Assembly (NCBI RefSeq): GCF_002754935.1
Contig: NZ_CP018092.1
Span: 1,426,001-1,490,000 of the forward strand
Length of the DNA stretch: 64,000 nt
DNA from: Thermostichus lividus PCC 6715
GTDB taxonomy: Bacteria; Cyanobacteriota; Cyanobacteriia; Thermosynechococcales; Thermosynechococcaceae
Direction of reading: 5' to 3'
Each line of letters opens with the position of its first letter. Position 1 is the first letter of the stretch. Made by a program: the position numbers and the translations under genes. The notes below the pieces were generated by a model, which ran no database searches, was not told the origin of the DNA, and saw only the letters and a program-made list of their open reading frames with translations. Positions 57,668 to 64,000 of this stretch are shown one piece after another.

Positions 57668-57704
57668 GAGTAGCCGGTGACCCTGCGCGTCCGGCTCCCT
57701 GACT
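57668..57704 (+). other. GC-rich hairpin after secA
   Basis: GGGAGTAGCCGG and CCGGCTCCC, with a short bulge, form a stable hairpin starting 3-4 bases after the secA stop. No T-run follows, so it is not a classic terminator; it could protect the mRNA 3' end. No FMN riboswitch was seen in the rest of the gap before ribBA. Confidence 0.35.
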
Positions 57705-57848
57705 CGCCCTGAGCTTGATCTGGCGATTCCGTGGGAGGCAGCAGCGGGGTGGCGACCTAGCTGGGCGGATGGTGACGAGTTGAGAGCTAGGATAAAATAA
57801 AAAAAATAAATCTTAAAAACTTCACTCCTAACGCGCTAAGAGACTAGC

Positions 57849-59513
57849 TTGAACGATTCATTTACTTTTGACTCAATTGATGCTGCCCTTGAAGCATTGC
57901 GTCGCGGTGAAGTGATTGTCGTGGTAGATGATGAGCACCGTGAGAATGAGGGGGACTTAATTGGAGCAGCGGCGCGGGTGACCCCTGCCATGATTAACTT
58001 TATGGCCGTCAATGCTCGCGGGTTAATTTGTTTGGCGATGGAGGGCGATCGCCTCGATCAGCTAGACTTGCCCCTGATGGTGACCACTAATACCGACAGC
58101 AACCAAACGGCCTTTACAGTCAGTGTGGATGCCGGTTCCCGCTGGGGGGTCACCACGGGGATTTCCGCAGAGGATCGGGCACGCACCATCCAAGCGTTGA
58201 TTGATCCGAGCACCCAACCGCAAGACTTGCGCCGACCTGGGCATATATTCCCCTTGCGATCGCGCCCTGGAGGGGTGCTAAAGCGCGCCGGCCACACCGA
58301 AGCGGCAGTGGATTTAACTCGCTTGGCGGGACTGTATCCCGCTGGCATCATTTGTGAAATCCAGAATCCGGATGGCTCCATGTCGCGGCTGCCGGAGTTG
58401 ATGGCCTATGCCCGCACCCATCACCTCAAAATTATTAGCATTGCGGATCTCATTAGCTATCGCCTACAGCACGAGCGGTTTATCCGCCGCGAAGCCGTCG
58501 CTGCTTTACCCACTGAGTTTGGAGAGTTTCAAATTTATGGCTATCGCAACTCCCTCGACCACTCTGAGCATGTGGCCATTGTCAAAGGGGATCCGGCCAG
58601 CTTTAGCCACCACCCCGTTCTTGTGCGGGTACATTCAGAATGTCTGACAGGAGATGCCTTGGGGTCGTTGCGCTGCGACTGCCGTATGCAATTGCAGGCT
58701 GCCCTGAAAATGATTAATGCCGCGGGGGAAGGTGTGGTTGTGTATCTGCGCCAAGAAGGGCGGGGAATTGGTTTAGTGAATAAACTCCGCGCCTACTCGC
58801 TTCAAGATATGGGGATGGATACCGTTGAGGCCAATGAGCATTTAGGGTTTCCGGCAGATCTGCGCAACTACGGCGTTGGTGCCCAAATGCTCAATGATTT
58901 AGGGGTGCGTCAAATTCGCCTCATTACGAACAACCCGCGCAAAATTGCTGGCCTCAAGGGCTATGGCCTAGAAGTGGTGGATCGCGTGCCGCTCCTGATT
59001 GAGGCCACCCCCTACAACACTAGCTACTTAACGACCAAAGCTGAGAAACTCGGGCACTTGCTGCTGCAAACCTATCTGTTAACGGTGGCCTTTCGTTGGC
59101 AAGAGGTCAATCTGAGCATGGGCGATCGCTACGAACGCTTAGAAAAACTGCGCCATCTGGCAGCGGGGATGGACTTATTGGTACGGGAAGACGCCCGACC
59201 TGTTGCCCAAGCTATTTTTAGCCACCCCGACTTAATTGTCCATTTTGGCTTTGATCAACCGGATCTCGCCGATCGCCACTGGATGCAGCAGCCGGAGCAT
59301 CCCTACGTGCTTGCGGTGCAGCAGTTGTTAGAGACCTTTTGCCAGTGGCCGAACCTAGCAAGTTTTGAGTTCTTGGTAGCCACCGGCAGCGATCCTATGC
59401 TGAACCTCCCGATGCACCTTGATCGCCAGCCCTACCACCAACAACTGCCCGCCCAGTGGCAACCCCATCTGATCTATACCTATGCCTGCTCAAAGACGCT
59501 CGACGTGAACTAG
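57849..59513 (+). CDS. ribBA: Bifunctional 3,4-dihydroxy-2-butanone 4-phosphate synthase / GTP cyclohydrolase II
   Basis: 554 residues from a TTG start; no ATG or GTG fits better. RibB domain (1-205): [44 protein letters not shown] (in pieces). RibA domain (about 210-410): [20 protein letters not shown] with zinc ligands, [13 protein letters not shown] and [17 protein letters not shown]. The extra ~140-residue C-terminal domain is seen in cyanobacterial RibBA and has no assigned role. The two activities start both branches of riboflavin synthesis. The stop overlaps the convergent DUF1614 gene. Confidence 0.95.
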   Translation: MNDSFTFDSIDAALEALRRGEVIVVVDDEHRENEGDLIGAAARVTPAMINFMAVNARGLICLAMEGDRLDQLDLPLMVTTNTDSNQTAFTVSVDAGSRWGVTTGISAEDRARTIQALIDPSTQPQDLRRPGHIFPLRSRPGGVLKRAGHTEAAVDLTRLAGLYPAGIICEIQNPDGSMSRLPELMAYARTHHLKIISIADLISYRLQHERFIRREAVAALPTEFGEFQIYGYRNSLDHSEHVAIVKGDPASFSHHPVLVRVHSECLTGDALGSLRCDCRMQLQAALKMINAAGEGVVVYLRQEGRGIGLVNKLRAYSLQDMGMDTVEANEHLGFPADLRNYGVGAQMLNDLGVRQIRLITNNPRKIAGLKGYGLEVVDRVPLLIEATPYNTSYLTTKAEKLGHLLLQTYLLTVAFRWQEVNLSMGDRYERLEKLRHLAAGMDLLVREDARPVAQAIFSHPDLIVHFGFDQPDLADRHWMQQPEHPYVLAVQQLLETFCQWPNLASFEFLVATGSDPMLNLPMHLDRQPYHQQLPAQWQPHLIYTYACSKTLDVN

Positions 59514-60196
59514 GTTAACAACAAGGCAAATAGGCCGCACAGCGCAATCCCATCAAAGACGCCGGCACCGCCGATGCTGAGCACCCCAGGGGTCATGCGC
59601 TCAATTTCTGGCAGATGTAGCAAGTCCGCGCCAATCAACGTTCCTAATACCCCGCCAGCAAAGGCGATCGGTGCTGCTCCATAGCCCCCTGTCAGCAGCA
59701 CAGATGCAAGTGCGGCGGTGAGGGGGGCAACCAGTGCATTCATCTGAATCCCAATCCCAGGAACGACTTGGGCTGAATAATAGCTCACGAAGGTGACAAT
59801 TGCTGTCACCACTATGATCAGCAAGGGGTTGGAGCGCGTCAATTCGTAGAGGGCAAGCAGCGTTGGAATCAGCCCGCCGCCCACATTCAAGGCCACAATT
59901 GTCTTTTGCTCAACCTTCCGTAGGGGAATGCCCCAAAATCGAGCGACCCAAAGCTCTGTGAAATCCGGCACGATCGCGACCCGCGAGACTCGCTCGTAGA
60001 GGGGAATGTTAATCGTGCTGCCCAAAATCACCGCAGCAAATAACAGCAGGGCAACGCCTGGCGAAAAGCCCAGTTTGGCCACCGCCACTTCAACCACATC
60101 GATGGCGATCGCCAGCCAAATAAAGGGAAAGAGCAGCAAAAAAAGTATAAAGAGCAGTAAGGTGACAGGCAGGTAAATCATGGTGGGGTGAGTCAA
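59510..60196 (-). CDS. DUF1614 membrane protein
   Basis: 228 residues with about seven hydrophobic segments. Family features: [23 protein letters not shown], and [19 protein letters not shown] at the C-terminus. Function unknown; it is conserved in cyanobacteria and archaea. MIYLPVTLL (codon 6) is an alternative start. Convergent with ribBA (4-bp overlap). Confidence 0.85.
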   Translation of the reverse strand: MTHPTMIYLPVTLLLFILFLLLFPFIWLAIAIDVVEVAVAKLGFSPGVALLLFAAVILGSTINIPLYERVSRVAIVPDFTELWVARFWGIPLRKVEQKTIVALNVGGGLIPTLLALYELTRSNPLLIIVVTAIVTFVSYYSAQVVPGIGIQMNALVAPLTAALASVLLTGGYGAAPIAFAGGVLGTLIGADLLHLPEIERMTPGVLSIGGAGVFDGIALCGLFALLLT

Positions 60197-60359
60197 ACGA
60201 CCGATTACTTAGTAGAGGGCACAACAATGGGACTGAATCTTTTAATCTTAACGGATGACGGGTTTGCAGAAAGATCGATCCCGCAGTCCGTAGCGTCAAG
60301 CAGCAATTCGGGCACGATCTCCATCGGTGAAATATAGGATACTGGTAGGGTATCGGCCT

Positions 60360-61574
60360 ATGGCTCCTGCAACCCCCATCCCGATGCTGAGAGTACCTTC
60401 CTTAGACAATCTACTGAGTGGTAACGGTTTGGAGGCGAGCACTGCCCTCACGCTCTTAGCGTCTGCCATGCCTGTTGCCGAGACTGTCTCCCCGTCCGCC
60501 ACAGATCTGCCCCCGCTGTTAAGAGACATTCAAGCCAGTGCAAATCAATGCCGACAACAGCAGGTCGGCGAAATTGTCACCTACGTGATTAACCGGAATA
60601 TTAATTTCACCAATATCTGCGAGCAACACTGTGCTTTTTGTGCCTTTCGTCGGGAGGCGATCGCTCCGGATGCCTACTGGTTGACGACGGAGGCGATCCT
60701 CCGGAAAACTGCTGAGGCCGTCGCCCAAGGTGCCACAGAACTTTGTATGCAGGGGGGGCTGAATCCCGCTGCCAAGGTGCGGGGGTCGAGCCTGCGGTAC
60801 TATCAGCAGCTTGTCCGCGAGATTAAAACAGCCTTTCCGCAGGTGCACCTGCACGCATTTTCCCCCCAAGAAATTCAGTTTATTGCCCGCGAAGATGGCC
60901 ACTCCTACGCTGAGGTGATTGCGACCCTCCATGAAACGGGGGTGGACTCAATGCCAGGCACCGCCGCAGAAGTGCTGGTGGATGCTGTCCGCGCTAAAAT
61001 TTGCCCTGAGAAACTTGATACGGCAACTTGGATAGAGATTGTTGGTACAGCCCACCGGCTAGGGGTGTGGACAACCAGTACCATGCTCTGCGGCCATATT
61101 GAAACACCCCAAGATCAAATCGCCCATTTGCAGCACCTAAAAGAGCTACAGCGCACCGCCTTAGACAAGGGCTACCCTGGCCGCATCAGCGAATTTATTC
61201 TACTGCCCTACGTTGGGGAACACGCCCCCAGAGCCATGCGACAATGGGTGGGGCACCCACAACCACGGTTATGGCCAACGTTGGTACTGACCGCCGTGGC
61301 ACGCTTATTTCTGGGGCAGTGGATTCCTAACCATCAACCCAGTTGGGTCAAGTTAGGCTTAGCAGGAGCAACCATGGCGCTACATTGGGGCTGTAATGAC
61401 TTGGGGGGCACCCTCATGGAGGAGCACATTACCTCCGTCGCGGGGGCGCGGGGCGGCACAGCTCTGGGGGTGGCCGATCTTGAAGCTGCGATTCGCTCTG
61501 TTGGGCGCACTCCCTGTCAGCGGACTACTCTTTACCATCACCTTGGCGAGGTTCACTATGACAACGCAGTCTAA
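60360..61574 (+). CDS. cofH: FO synthase subunit 2 (5-amino-6-(D-ribitylamino)uracil--L-tyrosine 4-hydroxyphenyl transferase)
   Basis: 404 residues from the ATG at 60360 (60384 is also possible). Radical SAM cluster motif [10 protein letters not shown] after [12 protein letters not shown], then [18 protein letters not shown] and [11 protein letters not shown]. CofH couples tyrosine with the riboflavin precursor to make, with CofG, the deazaflavin FO. In cyanobacteria FO serves as the antenna of 8-HDF-type photolyases. ribBA next door supplies the upstream pathway; cofG is not in the window. The 3' end overlaps the DUF3352 gene by 17 bp. Confidence 0.94.
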   Translation: MAPATPIPMLRVPSLDNLLSGNGLEASTALTLLASAMPVAETVSPSATDLPPLLRDIQASANQCRQQQVGEIVTYVINRNINFTNICEQHCAFCAFRREAIAPDAYWLTTEAILRKTAEAVAQGATELCMQGGLNPAAKVRGSSLRYYQQLVREIKTAFPQVHLHAFSPQEIQFIAREDGHSYAEVIATLHETGVDSMPGTAAEVLVDAVRAKICPEKLDTATWIEIVGTAHRLGVWTTSTMLCGHIETPQDQIAHLQHLKELQRTALDKGYPGRISEFILLPYVGEHAPRAMRQWVGHPQPRLWPTLVLTAVARLFLGQWIPNHQPSWVKLGLAGATMALHWGCNDLGGTLMEEHITSVAGARGGTALGVADLEAAIRSVGRTPCQRTTLYHHLGEVHYDNAV

Positions 61575-63156
61575 ACCGTCAGTACCGCGGCTTCAACGGC
61601 ATCGCTCTTGGGTATGGGGGGGGGTGGCGGTTGTTGTCGTTGGTGCGGGGGTGGCAGCGGCGATATTTCTTTGGCAACAGTTGAGTCGTCGTCCTGTCGC
61701 AGCGGGAATGGCGATCGCCCCTCAAAATGCCTTGTTTACTCTATCGCTCCCCACCGATCCTAGCCCATGGCAAGCCGTTGCTCAAAGCAACCTGCTCCAG
61801 CGTCAGCCTTGGTTAGCACCAGACTATGGGCCGGTATCTCCTAGGGGTGTTGAGTTGGCAGGGGCTGACTATCTTAAAGAGGTGCGTCCCTTCATTGGCA
61901 AGCAGGCCACCTTAGTGATGTTGCCGATGACCCCAGAGACGGTGCAAGAGTTGCCTGAACCGCCGTTTGTGTGGATTGTGCCCACCCTTAACCTGCCGAT
62001 GGGGGAGCAACTGCTGCAACGCTTTATGGGATCGCCCCTCACTGAGGTGAACGGCATCAAGATCTTTAGCGCGAAAGGAGTTTTACCGACGGCTGAACAG
62101 GGGGCGATCGCCCTCGTCAACCATGCTGATCAGTCTTATATTGTCTGGAGTCGGCACCAGAGCGCCCTTAAAGAGGTCATTACCACCGCTCAGGCAAATA
62201 ACGGTATTGCCACCAAATCCGATTATCAGCACGCCATCAAGGACTTACCCCCCCGCCGTCCCCTCGTGGAACTCTACGTCAATTTACCTGCCTTTGTTGC
62301 CAGCCAGTCTGCGGCTCCCGATGGCGCACTACCGAACCCCCCCCGAGACATTGAAGGGCTAGTGGCTGCTGTCGATATGACTCCGCAGGACATTGACCTG
62401 CAAGCCGTGACGTGGATCCCCCAAGACCGACAGCGCCTTATCCAAGAAGGGCAAAGTCGGGAGCTGAGTCGTCTGGTGCCCGATACAACATTAGCGTTTT
62501 ACGGTGCTGGCTCCTTTCAAGCCCTCTGGCAAAATACGCCCCAGGGTGTGCAAAAGGCGATTAGCGACACTGTTGAGGACTTGACAGGCCTAGACTGGCA
62601 GAGCACCTTTGTGCCTTGGATGACCGGTGAATTTGCCGCTGCATTTGTGCCAGTGCCCTCGCTGCGCAATGCTCCCAGCCTCCTATTTTTGAGCCAAACC
62701 AACGATCGCCCCCGTGCGGAAGCAGCATTTCAAGAACTGGATCAGCAAATTCGCGATCGGCTGAAGTGGCGGATCCAGCAAACCAGCCCAGCGCCGCAGC
62801 CCATGACCACGTGGAGTATTCCCCCTGGCTTACCGGTTGCCCAGCACGGCTGGCTCAGCAATAACACCCTGTTTTTAGGTCTAGGGCCGTCCCTCTTGGC
62901 GGATATTACCCCCCGGCCACCTCGCCCCCTTGCCGATAGCCCACTGTACCGTGCCGTTATTCCCCATCCGCGCGGGGCGCAGTTGTATATTAACCTTAGC
63001 GATCTGAGTCTGTTTGAAAATAGCCTGCTGCTGCCGCAATTGGCACCAGATGTGGCGCGATCGCTGCAACCCTTTGCCGCCTTGGGTGTGACCACCCAAG
63101 TTCGGAATCCGCAACAAACGCTTTACACTGTCCGAATTCGCTTAAAAGACTCATAG
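61558..63156 (+). CDS. DUF3352 domain protein, membrane anchored
   Basis: 532 residues from the ATG at 61558. One N-terminal membrane segment (about 17-42; [21 protein letters not shown]) and a large extracytoplasmic domain with repeated strands ([37 protein letters not shown]). The family is common in cyanobacteria, without known function. It overlaps cofH by 17 bp, which suggests co-transcription but not necessarily common function. Confidence 0.85.
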   Translation: MTTQSKPSVPRLQRHRSWVWGGVAVVVVGAGVAAAIFLWQQLSRRPVAAGMAIAPQNALFTLSLPTDPSPWQAVAQSNLLQRQPWLAPDYGPVSPRGVELAGADYLKEVRPFIGKQATLVMLPMTPETVQELPEPPFVWIVPTLNLPMGEQLLQRFMGSPLTEVNGIKIFSAKGVLPTAEQGAIALVNHADQSYIVWSRHQSALKEVITTAQANNGIATKSDYQHAIKDLPPRRPLVELYVNLPAFVASQSAAPDGALPNPPRDIEGLVAAVDMTPQDIDLQAVTWIPQDRQRLIQEGQSRELSRLVPDTTLAFYGAGSFQALWQNTPQGVQKAISDTVEDLTGLDWQSTFVPWMTGEFAAAFVPVPSLRNAPSLLFLSQTNDRPRAEAAFQELDQQIRDRLKWRIQQTSPAPQPMTTWSIPPGLPVAQHGWLSNNTLFLGLGPSLLADITPRPPRPLADSPLYRAVIPHPRGAQLYINLSDLSLFENSLLLPQLAPDVARSLQPFAALGVTTQVRNPQQTLYTVRIRLKDS

Positions 63157-63203
63157 GTGACGTAGGATGTTGTGATCTATGGAGGGGGACAGCAGTACGC
63201 ACT

Positions 63204-64000
63204 GTGGATGCTGACGTTTTACTCAAACGCTATAACCTTGGCGATCGCGACTTTAGCGGCACTCATTTGCGCCGCGCCAACCTCAGTCGCTGCATTCTCA
63301 CAGGGATTGACCTGTCTCGCGCCGATCTCACCGATGCCGCACTGCAGGGAGCGAACCTGCAAGGGGCAGATCTGCAAGGCGCCATTCTCAGCGACGTGAA
63401 CCTGAGCCAAGCGGATTTGCGCGGCGCCGACCTCCGAGGGGTGATTCTTGTGAGTGCGGATCTACGCTGGGTATCGCTACGGAAAGCTAACTTAACGGGG
63501 GCTGATTTGAGTCGTGCCAACTTGGCCAATGCCGATCTCAGTGAAGCCAACCTCACCGGTGCCCAACTCAGTGAAGCCATCTTGCGGGATGCAAACCTGA
63601 CCTTAGCGGATTTGACCCTAGCGGAACTGGAGCGCGCCAACCTGAGTCGTGCCAACTTGACCGAGGCTTACCTGCGCGGTGCTGACTTAGCAGATGCCAT
63701 CCTGCGGGAAAGCCAACTGGTACAAGCCAACCTGCGGGGTGCCAACCTAGGAGCCACCAATTTGCAGCAAGCCAACCTTGAGCGAGCCGTGCTGATTGGG
63801 GCAAACCTGCGCCGCGCTCGCTTAGAAGAAGCCAATTTGCGGGAGGTGTCGTTTAAGGAAGCCAATTTACGCCATGCCTGCCTTGACAAAGCCAAGTTGG
63901 TGGGGGCTGACCTGCGGGGGGTAAGCTTGGCACGGGCACTCTTGCGCGGGGCGGATCTAAATTCGGCGATTTTAATCGGTGCTAACCTCATGGGGGCAAA
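63204..64000 (+). CDS. Pentapeptide-repeat protein, 5' part (runs off the window)
   Basis: From the GTG at 63204 the frame is open to the end of the window (265 codons). After a 10-residue lead (VDADVLLKRY) it is made almost wholly of A(D/N)LxX repeats: RRANLSRCIL, SRADLTDAAL, QGANLQGADL, SRANLANADL and so on, about 50 repeats visible. These fold as a right-handed quadrilateral beta-helix. Neither a signal peptide nor a membrane segment is seen in the visible part. The start is uncertain; GGAGG at 63181 is too far away (18 bp). Confidence 0.88.
   Translation, partial: MDADVLLKRYNLGDRDFSGTHLRRANLSRCILTGIDLSRADLTDAALQGANLQGADLQGAILSDVNLSQADLRGADLRGVILVSADLRWVSLRKANLTGADLSRANLANADLSEANLTGAQLSEAILRDANLTLADLTLAELERANLSRANLTEAYLRGADLADAILRESQLVQANLRGANLGATNLQQANLERAVLIGANLRRARLEEANLREVSFKEANLRHACLDKAKLVGADLRGVSLARALLRGADLNSAILIGANLMGA

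Noticed and set aside
57666-57848. FMN riboswitch upstream of ribBA
   Set aside because: The conserved RFN sequence blocks were not found; only a GC hairpin and an AT-rich stretch are seen.
1-64000. tRNA, rRNA genes or CRISPR arrays
   Set aside because: No T-arm-like GGTTCRANTCC with a matching acceptor stem was noticed in the gaps by eye, and no regularly spaced repeats; a dedicated search was not possible.

Overview
The window looks like a chromosomal segment of a thermophilic unicellular cyanobacterium of the Thermosynechococcus group. The evidence is psaA-psaB with products that read as near-identical to the T. elongatus proteins, a BLUF photoreceptor of the TePixD type, an RbcR LysR regulator, a Ycf46-like ATPase, CofH, and very frequent HIP1 octamers (GCGATCGC) across genes of every function. 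The species assignment is inferred from recognised protein sequences; no database was searched.

Layout. 1-963: 5' part of clpB (minus). 1093-2427: an IS200/IS605 element with intact tnpA and an internally deleted tnpB. 2576-6043: a membrane PAS-GGDEF-EAL protein, with a Coq4-like gene overlapping its tail. 6632-8941: rbcR and mtnA. 9165-12002: a tight minus-strand cluster (SH3 protein, Ycf46-like AAA ATPase, YceD, PixD). 12436-13609: a tnpB-only element. 13634-16258: a SpoIID-domain protein and a CobA-HemD fusion. 16297-18442: a dead ISL3 element joined to an IS605 remnant. 18666-24344: a frameshifted protein kinase, a radical SAM protein and topA. 24650-30787: thioredoxin, a phospholipase D-type protein with an out-of-frame helix-hairpin-helix tail, YbaB, a response regulator, a truncated FHA-ABC ATPase, a WD40 gene broken by a 224-bp repeat, and a DUF4330 protein. 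30765-36101: ridA, then psaA-psaB with a clear terminator. 36165-38390: a decaying accessory island (Uma2, nucleotidyltransferase remnant, third IS605 remnant, second copy of the 224-bp repeat). 38449-51405: mostly housekeeping genes (msrA, cbiD, NblB-like HEAT protein, galE, frameshifted prfC, recR, response regulator, HtrA protease, aldo/keto reductase, bifunctional nuclease, pfkA, MFS transporter). 51941-64000: GT2 glycosyltransferase, radical SAM/SPASM protein, secA, ribBA, DUF1614, cofH, DUF3352 and a pentapeptide-repeat protein that runs off the end.

Two themes stand out. First, IS200/IS605 material is scattered through the window: two tnpA genes, four tnpB genes or remnants, repeated end hairpins, and two 97%-identical 224-bp copies of an ORF-less element with end hairpins. 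One 224-bp copy breaks a WD40 gene and the other a tnpB. Second, three otherwise good genes (kinase, PLD-HhH, prfC) each carry one frameshift that adding a single C to a short C-tract would repair. That is either a systematic homopolymer undercall in the assembly or real slippage.

The working parts form normal cyanobacterial modules: photosystem I core, tetrapyrrole/cobamide synthesis (CobA-HemD, CbiD), flavin and deazaflavin synthesis (RibBA, CofH), glycolysis (PfkA), protein secretion and quality control (SecA, ClpB, HtrA), and light or second-messenger signalling (PixD, PAS-GGDEF-EAL, two response regulators).
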